A DNA stretch of 8,170 bases. Origin: Leptospirillum sp. Its GTDB lineage: Bacteria > Nitrospirota > Leptospirillia > Leptospirillales > Leptospirillaceae. Below, piece after piece: positions 1 through 5,113 of the stretch. Position 1 is the stretch's first letter. The number at the start of each line of letters is the position of its first letter. The notes under the pieces are model-generated. The model was given only the letters and a program-made list of their open reading frames with translations. It was not told where the DNA came from and did no database searches. The position numbers and the translations under genes are program-made. The DNA lies in contig DAIEST010000011.1 in the NCBI GenBank assembly GCA_027346125.1, positions 1 through 8,170 of the forward strand, in the 5' to 3' direction.

Positions 1-419
1 AGGATTCGCCCGTCTGGATCGCCGTTCGGGACGACGCTTCTCCGGAACGCCTCCGGGCTCTTGAAAAGAGAGGTGCCCGCATCATCGGGGTTCCTCCCGA
101 TCCCCAGGGAACAGGAGTCAGTCTCGGTTCTCTCTTGAACCGGCTCTCGCACGAAAACATCCTGACAATCCTGGTCGAAGGAGGTGCCCAGGTCACCGGG
201 GCCTTTCTCAGGAAGCGTCTTGCCGATCGCATCCGTCTCGTTCTGGCACCGTTGATCATCGGAGGACAGGATGCAGTGGGGTGGGTCGGCGGCGACTCCC
301 CCCTGACGCTCCGGGAGGCATGGAGGTTTCCCGTACCCATTCAAACCCGACGGCTGGGCGAGGACCTCCTGGTTTCGATCGACTTCTGGAACGAGCGGAG
401 CTTTTCCGGGACAGCCTAG
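1..419 (+). CDS. ribD: RibD C-terminal reductase domain (5' partial)
   Basis: The last 138 codons of a gene running in from the left edge (reading frame from base 3; no start codon of its own is needed, the TTG at 135 is internal). The segment with LVEGGAQVTGAFL followed by LADRIRLVLAPLIIGG is the hallmark of the RibD C-terminal domain, the NADPH-dependent 5-amino-6-ribosylamino-pyrimidinedione reductase of riboflavin synthesis; Glu-Gly-Gly is at visible residues 59-61. In most bacteria this domain is fused to an N-terminal deaminase, which would lie outside the window, so whether this is full RibD or a stand-alone reductase cannot be seen. The gene ends in TAG 90 bases before ribE, the next enzyme type in the pathway, which supports the assignment. 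Confidence 0.9.
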   Translation, partial: DSPVWIAVRDDASPERLRALEKRGARIIGVPPDPQGTGVSLGSLLNRLSHENILTILVEGGAQVTGAFLRKRLADRIRLVLAPLIIGGQDAVGWVGGDSPLTLREAWRFPVPIQTRRLGEDLLVSIDFWNERSFSGTA

Positions 420-440
420 GGGAGAATGCCGGGGCATACG

Positions 441-484
441 GGCCCGAAGAAGCGGGCTGTGCCGCCTTGTCCGTTTTCCGGACA
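441..484 (+). other. Two tandem hairpins in the ribD-ribE gap
   Basis: The gap holds GCCCG (442-446) pairing with CGGGC (453-457) around a 6-base loop, extendable by a G-T pair, and then TGTCCG (468-473) pairing with CGGACA (479-484) around the loop TTTTC. Neither is followed by a T run, so they are not classic intrinsic terminators. They could stabilise or process the mRNA between ribD and ribE, or be chance GC-rich structure. They do not show the conserved sequence blocks of an FMN riboswitch. Confidence 0.4.
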
Positions 485-496
485 TCATTGCATTAT

Positions 497-503
497 GAGG
501 AGA
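497..503 (+). promoter_or_regulatory. Ribosome binding site fixing the ribE start
   Basis: GAGGAGA lies six bases before ATG 510. It selects the short form of riboflavin synthase starting MFTGIV over the upstream in-frame ATGs at 426 and 495, which have no comparable SD and would add residues not found at the family's N-terminus. Confidence 0.75.
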
Positions 504-509
504 TCAGGG

Positions 510-1139
510 ATGTTTACGGGCATTGTTCAGGAAACGGGTCGCGTTCGCGATGCGGTGAGGTCAGGCCAGGGAATGCGTCTTGTCGTGGACGGAGTCTCTT
601 TTGCCGGCGACCTCACGCCGGGCGAGTCCGTTTCGGTCAACGGAGCCTGCATGACTGTGACCGACAGGGGGGCGGACTGGTTTTCGGTGGATGTATCCGC
701 AGAAAGCCTGTCCGTGACCCGGATGGGGAGCTTCGTTTCCGGAGAGCGATTGAACCTCGAGCGGGCCATTTCGCTTTCCGAACGGCTGGGAGGCCATCTT
801 GTCCTGGGGCATGTGGACGGACTGGGACGGATCGATTCCTGCTGGAAGGAAACCGATACAGTCTTTCTCAGGGTCTGGATCCCGTATGATCATCGGGCCT
901 ACGTGATCCCGAAAGGATCGATCACGGTCGACGGCATCAGCCTGACCGTCAACCGGATCCACGATACGAAAGACCCGGAAGCGTGCCTGATCGAACTCGC
1001 CATCATCCCCCATACGATGGCGGTGACGAATCTTTCGGATCGTGCGGTCGGGGATCGGGTCCACCTGGAATACGATGTGATCGGAAAATATATTCTCCGG
1101 GCTCGTGAAACCGGAATGCCGGACGTTTTTTCCGTCTGA
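510..1139 (+). CDS. ribE: Riboflavin synthase alpha subunit
   Basis: A 209-residue protein, normal length for riboflavin synthase, which dismutates two 6,7-dimethyl-8-ribityllumazines into riboflavin and a pyrimidinedione (cytoplasmic homotrimer). It has two lumazine-binding repeats: residues 1 to about 98, opening with the diagnostic MFTGIVQETG and containing VNGACMTVT (Cys47), and about 99-196, with GHVDG (His101) at the junction, IPKGSITVDGISLTVN (133-148) and IPHTMAVTNL. Cys47 and His101 match in position residues known to matter in the E. coli enzyme. The C-terminal HLEYDVIGKYI is typical of the family. The start is set by GAGGAGA and by the conserved N-terminus. It follows ribD by 90 bases and is followed by yacG after a few bases. 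The symbol is ribE in most genomes (ribC in E. coli, ribB in B. subtilis). Confidence 0.97.
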   Translation: MFTGIVQETGRVRDAVRSGQGMRLVVDGVSFAGDLTPGESVSVNGACMTVTDRGADWFSVDVSAESLSVTRMGSFVSGERLNLERAISLSERLGGHLVLGHVDGLGRIDSCWKETDTVFLRVWIPYDHRAYVIPKGSITVDGISLTVNRIHDTKDPEACLIELAIIPHTMAVTNLSDRAVGDRVHLEYDVIGKYILRARETGMPDVFSV

Positions 1140-1147
1140 GGATGCCG

Positions 1148-1351
1148 ATGGAGATGGATTGGGAGAAAGAGATTCGCCGGTGTGCCACGTGCGGAAAGAT
1201 CCTCGAAGGGGAGGAGTATGCCCGGACGAGTTTCTGTTCCCGGCGGTGCCGGGAGATCGACCTGATGAAATGGCTCAATGAAGAATATCGGATCCGGGAG
1301 GATGTCTCCGACGGGATTCCGGAAGGAGGGTGGGATGAGGAAGACGATTGA
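1148..1351 (+). CDS. yacG: YacG-type zinc-binding gyrase inhibitor
   Basis: A small 67-residue protein matching the YacG (DUF329) family in length and layout. It has a Cys-x2-Cys pair (C12, C15) and a Cys-x3-Cys pair (C30, C34, in FCSRRC) that together bind one zinc ion, followed by the signature REIDLMKWLNEEYRI (35-49) and an acidic tail (WDEEDD). E. coli YacG binds the GyrB subunit and inhibits DNA gyrase; that role here is by family only. ATG 1148 is preferred because GAGGA (1138-1142), overlapping the ribE stop, sits five bases before it; ATG 1142 would overlap that SD and add two residues. It lies 8 bases after ribE and 12 before cobI, so translation is probably coupled. The usual neighbours in proteobacteria (coaE, zapD) are not here. 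Confidence 0.92.
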   Translation: MEMDWEKEIRRCATCGKILEGEEYARTSFCSRRCREIDLMKWLNEEYRIREDVSDGIPEGGWDEEDD

Positions 1352-1363
1352 AGGGGAGGGAAG

Positions 1364-2104
1364 GTGAGCGGACAGCAGACGGGAACCCTGTACGGGATCG
1401 GCGTGGGTCCGGGCAACCCGGACCTGCTGACATTGCGTGCCGCCCGGATCCTTTCGTCCGTTCCGACGCTGGCGATTCCGAAGTCCGTTTCGGACGGAGG
1501 TTCCCTTGCTCTTTCGGTTGTGGAAGGGGTGCTGTCCGAACGCTCCTCCCCGGTGGATCGGGTAGAACTCGTTTTCCCGATGACCAAGGATCAGTCGATC
1601 CTGTCGGAGTCGCGGGCCAACAACGCCAGGATTCTGGAGAAAGCCCTGTCGGCCGGAGATGTGGCGTTCATCAGCCTGGGGGATATTTTCTTCTACTCCA
1701 CCTTCGGGAATCTGCTGGAAGGATTGAGGACCCGCCTCCCGGATCTGAAGGTCGAGGTGATTCCCGGGATTACATCCGTATCCGCCGCGACCGCCCTGAT
1801 CGGAACCCCGCTGGTTCAGGGCTCCGAAGGACTGGCCGTGGTTCCGGCCACTTACGAGCCGGAGTCGCTTGAAACGATCCTCGATCTTCATGAAACAGTC
1901 GTTCTGATGAAGATCCACCGGGTCTTTCCCCGACTGCTCGAGATGCTGTCCAGGCGGGGCCTCCTGGACCGGACGGTATATCTTGCGGAAATAGGGACCA
2001 GTCGCCAGGAAATCGTATGGGATATCCGGAAACTGGAAGGAAGGACGCTCCCCTATATGTCCCTTCTGGTCGTGAGAAGAAATGGTCTCGGAGGGCTGGC
2101 GTGA
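1364..2104 (+). CDS. cobI: Precorrin-2 / cobalt-factor II C20-methyltransferase
   Basis: A 246-residue tetrapyrrole methylase that transfers methyl from S-adenosylmethionine to C20 of precorrin-2 (CobI, aerobic route) or its cobalt form (CbiL, anaerobic route). The two routes cannot be told apart from this gene. Motifs: TLYGIGVGPGNPDLLTL near the N-terminus (residues 8-24, SAM loop), SLGDIFFYSTF (104-114), VEVIPGITSVSAATALIGTP (130-149), VVLMKI (179-184) and PYMSLLVV (230-237). The YSTF and VLMK stretches point to the C20 enzyme rather than other corrin methylases. Oddly, the family's usual Gly-Asp-Pro is Gly-Asp-Ile (106-108). The start is GTG 1364, with GGGGAGG at 1353-1359. It is 12 bases after yacG and overlaps the next gene through GTGA. 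Confidence 0.93.
   Translation: MSGQQTGTLYGIGVGPGNPDLLTLRAARILSSVPTLAIPKSVSDGGSLALSVVEGVLSERSSPVDRVELVFPMTKDQSILSESRANNARILEKALSAGDVAFISLGDIFFYSTFGNLLEGLRTRLPDLKVEVIPGITSVSAATALIGTPLVQGSEGLAVVPATYEPESLETILDLHETVVLMKIHRVFPRLLEMLSRRGLLDRTVYLAEIGTSRQEIVWDIRKLEGRTLPYMSLLVVRRNGLGGLA
2090..2104 (+). promoter_or_regulatory. GTGA stop-start overlap with internal SD
   Basis: GGAGG (2090-2094) inside the end of cobI lies six bases before GTG 2101, which shares bases with the cobI stop TGA (2102-2104). This arrangement usually means translational coupling, and it fixes the start of the membrane protein at 2101 rather than at the in-frame ATG 2017 inside cobI. Confidence 0.7.
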
Positions 2105-2649
2105 GTTCCTTCGACCGGACTGCAAGCCGGGAAGACCGGAAGCTGGCGTTAAGCTATGCCCAGGGCACTTTCCTTCGATTCTCCGCCATGTGGTCGCTGG
2201 CCGGTTTCACGGGAGCATTCGGGACGGTGATCTTTTCGTTCTCCCGGGGAAACATGGACCTGTCGCCCCTGTTCCGGGAATCGACGGTCGGAATCGGGGC
2301 GGCACTGCTGGGTCTGGGGCATTCGCGCTATCAGTACTACCTTTTGACACACTGGCCGGCACATTATGCCGAGCTTGCCCGGCAGGCACAGAAGGGCTGG
2401 ACTCTGATATCCGGGAAGAGCGGCTTCAAGCCCCGCGCCATTTCGCATCCTGGGCGGGGCAAGGTCGTTCTGGCATATATCGGCGGAATCCTGTTGCTTT
2501 TCGCGCTGATCCTTTTTCTCCATCGGGGACTGCCTGTGATGGGAACGATCTTTTTTGCGGAAGGCGGATTCTTTTTTGCGCGCGTCCTGTTCTGGAAGCG
2601 GGCATTCGATCTCTGGAAGGCGGATGGAACCTATGACAGCGAAAACTGA
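2101..2649 (+). CDS. Unrecognised membrane protein between cobI and cobM
   Basis: A 182-residue protein of no family I recognise. A short charged N-terminus (1-22) is followed by predicted membrane helices at about 27-47, 62-82 (weaker, ending in polar Tyr-rich sequence), 121-141 (AYIGGILLLFALILFL) and 144-165 (rich in Phe). A basic soluble stretch of about 40 residues lies between helices 2 and 3, with AELARQAQKGWTLISG and several Lys/Arg. The C-terminus is charged and probably cytoplasmic. The GTG start overlaps the cobI stop, and its end overlaps the cobM start by about 17 bases, so its synthesis is likely tied to both cobalamin enzymes. That suggests, without proving, a job in cobalamin synthesis, metal supply or membrane anchoring of the pathway. 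It does not look like CbiM, CbiN, CbtA or CobD as I know them. Confidence 0.72.
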   Translation: MSSFDRTASREDRKLALSYAQGTFLRFSAMWSLAGFTGAFGTVIFSFSRGNMDLSPLFRESTVGIGAALLGLGHSRYQYYLLTHWPAHYAELARQAQKGWTLISGKSGFKPRAISHPGRGKVVLAYIGGILLLFALILFLHRGLPVMGTIFFAEGGFFFARVLFWKRAFDLWKADGTYDSEN

Positions 2650-3457
2650 AATCCGGGCGTTTGTGATTCGTCCGGGAACGGTCTATTTTGTGGGAGCCGG
2701 ACCTGGCGCTCCCGATCTTCTGACGGTTCGCGCGTCCCGGATTCTGGAGCGGGCCGGACGCGTGATCTATGCAGGTTCCCTGGTTCCTCTCGAAGCGATG
2801 TCTTCGATGGCTCCGGGAGCCCGGTGGCTGGACTCGGCAGGCATGACCCGCGAAGAGATCGTGGAAGCCCTGGCGGAGGGGACGCACCGGGGAGAAGTGG
2901 TCGTCCGTCTGGCCTCCGGCGATCCCGCCATCTATGGAGCCATGGCTGAAATGACGACGGAACTCGACCGGCAGAGCATTCCCTGGGAGGTTGTTCCGGG
3001 TGTCAGCTCGGTGTTTGCCTGTGCTGCGGCGCTGGGCCGGGATCTCACTCTTCCGGAGGTCAGCCAGACGATCATCCTGACGCGGACGGGGGGGAGAACC
3101 CCGATGCCTCCGGGAGAAGAACTGGAATCGCTGGCCCGGCACGGGGCGACGCTGGTGATTTTCCTGTCCATCGACCGCATCGACGAACTGGTGGACCGTC
3201 TTACATCGGTGTTGCCGGAGGAGACCCCCGCGGCGGTCGTGGCCCGGGCCTCGTGGCCGGACGAAGTCCTGGTCCGGGGGGACCTGTCAACGATCTCGGT
3301 CATGGTAAAGGCGGCCAGGATCCATCGCCAGGCTCTCATGATCGTCGGACGGGTGCTCGACCCCAGGCTCCGGGAACTGGCGCGCAGCCGGCTTTATGCG
3401 GCAGATTTCGGTCATGGCTTCAGGGATCCGTCCACGCCTCCGGGGAACGGGGGGTAG
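2633..3457 (+). CDS. cobM: Precorrin-4 / cobalt-precorrin-4 C11-methyltransferase
   Basis: A 274-residue corrin methylase, of usual length or slightly above, moving a SAM methyl group to C11 of precorrin-4 (CobM) or cobalt-precorrin-4 (CbiF). Family motifs run in order: VYFVGAGPGAPDLLTVRASR (17-36), VIYAGSLV (44-51), SAGMTREEIVE (68-78), VVRLASGDPAIYGA (89-102), WEVVPGVSSVFACAAALG (118-135), LTLPEVSQTIILTR (138-151) and RTPMPPGEELESLARH (155-170), then IFLSI. The YAGSLV and SQTIILTR stretches are specific to the C11 enzyme. ATG 2633 follows GGATGG by five bases; ATG 2624, three residues longer with GGAAGG upstream, is equally possible, whereas ATG 2555 would overlap the membrane gene by 95 bases and is unlikely. 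It is the last gene of the plus-strand operon. The remaining corrin genes are not in this window. Confidence 0.95.
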   Translation: MTAKTEIRAFVIRPGTVYFVGAGPGAPDLLTVRASRILERAGRVIYAGSLVPLEAMSSMAPGARWLDSAGMTREEIVEALAEGTHRGEVVVRLASGDPAIYGAMAEMTTELDRQSIPWEVVPGVSSVFACAAALGRDLTLPEVSQTIILTRTGGRTPMPPGEELESLARHGATLVIFLSIDRIDELVDRLTSVLPEETPAAVVARASWPDEVLVRGDLSTISVMVKAARIHRQALMIVGRVLDPRLRELARSRLYAADFGHGFRDPSTPPGNGG

Positions 3458-3485
3458 CGGGCGCTGTCCGGCGGCCATTTCTGTA

Positions 3486-3502
3486 CTGCCAGACTCTGGC
3501 GG
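3486..3502 (+). other. Short hairpin after cobM
   Basis: GCCAG (3488-3492) pairs with CTGGC (3496-3500) around a 3-base loop and can be extended by a T-G and a C-G pair. It begins 29 bases after the cobM stop. There is no T run behind it, so it is at best a weak or Rho-assisted transcript end for the plus-strand operon. Confidence 0.3.
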
Positions 3503-3621
3503 AGTTCCCTGCAAGGCTCCTCCGACGAATGCTGCGAGTGATCGTGTCATGGGACCGAGTACTTCTGAAAGCCAAGAGAGACGGAATTGATGAGGAGATA
3601 ATATACGGAGCAGGATGGAGC

Positions 3622-3660
3622 GGACTGTCCGGATCCCGGTCAGGCTATCCCGGACAGTCC
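3622..3660 (-). terminator. Perfect 11-bp hairpin between convergent genes
   Basis: GGACTGTCCGG (3622-3632) is exactly complementary in inverted order to CCGGACAGTCC (3650-3660), with a 17-base loop. It starts eight bases beyond the stop of the minus-strand gene ending at 3669 and lies about 165 bases beyond the plus-strand cobM stop, so it could end transcripts from both sides. Neither side has a T run, which argues against a textbook intrinsic terminator. Each arm also contains a 9-base palindrome (GGACTGTCC and GGACAGTCC), so a protein-binding site is an alternative. Confidence 0.5.
3639..3654. repeat. 16-base direct repeat, copy 1
   Basis: GTCAGGCTATCCCGGA occurs here, in the loop and right arm of the intergenic hairpin, and again at 3883-3898 within the adjacent minus-strand gene, 244 bases away in the same orientation. 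An exact 16-base repeat is unlikely by chance at this distance, although shared GC-rich composition raises the odds. It may reflect a small local duplication. Confidence 0.6.
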
Positions 3661-3668
3661 AGAATCCG

Positions 3669-4214
3669 TCAGTCGTTCCCCGTATGGAGCGTCCGTTCGG
3701 CTGCTTTCAGATCCTTCTGGAATTGGCCTGCCGCTTCCCCCAGCGACCTGGCATAGACTTCGACCGCCGTCTTGAGCGCTTTTTCCCGCTTCGCATAGGC
3801 ACTGGAGATGGTTTTTGCGTATCCGGCAACCGATTTCTTGATGAGCTGGGTCGCATTCTGTTTCATGCTGCCCGCCCCTGCCGTCAGGCTATCCCGGATC
3901 CGGTTGATCTTGATGGTCACCTTGGTGCTTGCGGCAGTCGCTTCCTGGACATACTCCTTGTCTGCCTTGTGCTTGGCCTCAAGATAGAACTTGCGTGCCT
4001 TGGCTGCGGCCATATGATATTTGGCCAGCGCCCGGGATACCACCGAATCGTAACGGTTCGATTTCTGGATCAGTGTTTCCGAAGGGTCTCCCGCAGCCCA
4101 GGCCGTCTGGGAAAGGATCAGATTTCCGGAGGCTGGAAACATGCGGCCCTGCCCGAGGGATCCGAATGCGATGATTGCCAGAATGAAGAGCCATTTTGCG
4201 GAACGGGAAGCCAT
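3669..4214 (-). CDS. Exported Ala/Lys-rich helical protein, unknown family
   Basis: A 181-residue protein I do not recognise. The N-terminus has a basic start (MASRSAK) and a hydrophobic core WLFILAIIAFGSLG (8-21). A likely signal-peptidase site follows the Ala-Trp-Ala at residues 38-40, giving an unusually long signal of about 40 residues; retention as an anchored protein is possible. From about 45 to 176 the protein is almost all polar helix, rich in Ala, Lys, Glu and Gln, with regularly spaced Tyr and no Cys, consistent with a long periplasmic helical bundle or coiled coil. ATG 4214 is chosen because AAGGAGG (4219-4225) sits four bases upstream; the longer in-frame reading to 4355 has no such site and would bury the signal peptide. 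The TGA lies eight bases before the intergenic hairpin. Confidence 0.82.
   Translation of the reverse strand: MASRSAKWLFILAIIAFGSLGQGRMFPASGNLILSQTAWAAGDPSETLIQKSNRYDSVVSRALAKYHMAAAKARKFYLEAKHKADKEYVQEATAASTKVTIKINRIRDSLTAGAGSMKQNATQLIKKSVAGYAKTISSAYAKREKALKTAVEVYARSLGEAAGQFQKDLKAAERTLHTGND
3883..3898. repeat. 16-base direct repeat, copy 2
   Basis: Second copy of GTCAGGCTATCCCGGA, inside the coding region of the exported helical protein (on the minus strand it codes through the RIRDSLT stretch, residues 105-111). The other copy is in the hairpin downstream of that gene. Confidence 0.6.
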
Positions 4215-4350
4215 ATCTCCTCCTTGATTAAGGACACTGTTGGGTTCACTGCCTCCTCCTGATGGACTGCCCGGGCCAAACCAATTCGTTCGGTCTGTCC
4301 CGGAGCGAGCCATCCGGGTCTTTCCTGTCCGTTGTCTGGATGCATGTCGA

Positions 4351-4359
4351 ATCATATCA
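4351..4359 (-). promoter_or_regulatory. Candidate extended -10 promoter
   Basis: On the minus strand the sequence reads TGATATGAT, an extended -10 (TGn followed by TATGAT, one mismatch to TATAAT). No good -35 box is visible 16-18 bases upstream, which is tolerable for an extended -10. It would give a leader of about 130 bases to the exported helical protein gene starting at 4214, and is the best candidate in the 208-base gap 4215-4422. Confidence 0.35.
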
Positions 4360-4398
4360 CAAACAGGCGTTTCCCTCTTGAATCATCCTGCCGTTTTC

Positions 4399-4416
4399 CG
4401 GGGGAGGAATCCCCCG
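4399..4416 (-). other. GC-rich stem-loop after the ferritin-like gene
   Basis: CGGGGGA (4399-4405) pairs perfectly with TCCCCCG (4410-4416) around a 4-base loop (GGAA on the plus strand, TTCC on the minus). It begins six bases beyond the stop of the minus-strand gene ending at 4423, where a terminator is expected, but what follows on the minus strand is GAAAAC rather than a T run. It could be a weak terminator or an mRNA-protecting 3' stem. Confidence 0.45.
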
Positions 4417-4422
4417 TTGTCG

Positions 4423-5088
4423 TCAGGAACAGACAAACTCTTCCGGAAGAACCGGTTCGAGGTTGAGTTCCCGGAAGAGTTCAAGGGTTTTCTGATGGAC
4501 CGTCTCCCACATTTCCTGACGGGAAAGCCCCAGGACTTCCCAGTGTTCTTCGAAGGAGACCGGAAGGCAGTGTTCTGCCCAGCGATAGAGCTGCGACAGA
4601 TTGTCGGAAAGCCTTCTGGCAAGAGCGGGACGCTCGTCGAACGGCGTTTTCTCGACCATTTCGGCGAGTTCCCGGAGTCCGAACGACGTCTGGCGCTTTT
4701 CGTCCCGGATCGGGATTTCAAGGGAAGCCCGCGTTCCTTCATCGGCATGGGCGGACACTTTTTCGACCAGGGCGATGCCGATCCCTTCGATGCCGATCTG
4801 AAGGCAGGAGAGGAAATCGAACCAGTCCATTCCGGAAAAAGCGTCCAGAAGGACCTTTCGGTGGTGCGGTTTGATGGGAGACTGAAAGGGCATTTCCAGA
4901 TGGTTCAGCCATTTTTCCTGGATGCGGAAATGGATTCGTTCCTCTTCGACCTGATGCGCGAGTTCCATTTTGGCTTCGAGGGAAGGGGCTTTTGAAATCC
5001 GGTCGGCGCAAAGTTCAAGGGCGAGAAGATCGATATCGGTGTAGACGGTCAGCAATGTGCCGATGGCATTCTTGTAAAGGGGATCCAT
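4423..5088 (-). CDS. Ferritin-like (diiron-type) helical protein
   Basis: A 221-residue, all-helical, cytoplasmic protein with no signal peptide. The layout resembles the ferritin-like superfamily, closest in feel to the PaaA/PaaC-type diiron proteins. A first helix carries Glu25 (LALELCAD), a second has ExxH (Glu50, His53 in EEERIHF), a third has Glu101 (GIEGIG), and a fourth has DEKRQTSFG (129-137), where the family normally has DExxH followed by FG. The fourth-helix histidine is therefore Gln133; CAG is read unambiguously. It may still bind iron, bind one metal, or have lost redox activity. ATG 5088 has AAGGAG upstream. The gene starts 25 bases after the radical SAM gene and is presumably co-transcribed with it, suggesting a shared pathway or substrate. 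The superfamily call is by pattern only; the substrate is unknown. Confidence 0.75.
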   Translation of the reverse strand: MDPLYKNAIGTLLTVYTDIDLLALELCADRISKAPSLEAKMELAHQVEEERIHFRIQEKWLNHLEMPFQSPIKPHHRKVLLDAFSGMDWFDFLSCLQIGIEGIGIALVEKVSAHADEGTRASLEIPIRDEKRQTSFGLRELAEMVEKTPFDERPALARRLSDNLSQLYRWAEHCLPVSFEEHWEVLGLSRQEMWETVHQKTLELFRELNLEPVLPEEFVCS

Positions 5089-5113
5089 GGAGCTCTCCTT
5101 GGTGTCAGTGTGG

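Noticed and set aside
467..496. Promoter for ribE (TTGTCC, 18 bases, CATTAT)
   Set aside because: The predicted transcription start would fall inside or after the ribE ribosome binding site, leaving no usable leader.
420..509. FMN riboswitch ahead of ribE
   Set aside because: The gap is too short and lacks the conserved sequence blocks of the element; it holds only two simple hairpins.
426..509. N-terminal extension of riboflavin synthase from ATG 426
   Set aside because: The family begins at MFTGIV, and ATG 510 has a well-placed GAGGAGA; the extra 28 residues resemble translated intergenic sequence.
899..2125. A 408-codon minus-strand reading frame opposite ribE, yacG and cobI
   Set aside because: It lies entirely opposite three genes with clear family motifs, its protein is low-complexity and Arg/Pro/Gly-rich without recognisable domains, and it is a typical mirror frame in GC-rich DNA.
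3615..4262. A 215-codon plus-strand reading frame with GGAG upstream, opposite the exported helical protein
   Set aside because: The minus-strand gene has a near-perfect ribosome binding site, signal peptide and consistent codon use; the plus-strand product is Cys/Arg/Phe-rich and looks like a shadow.
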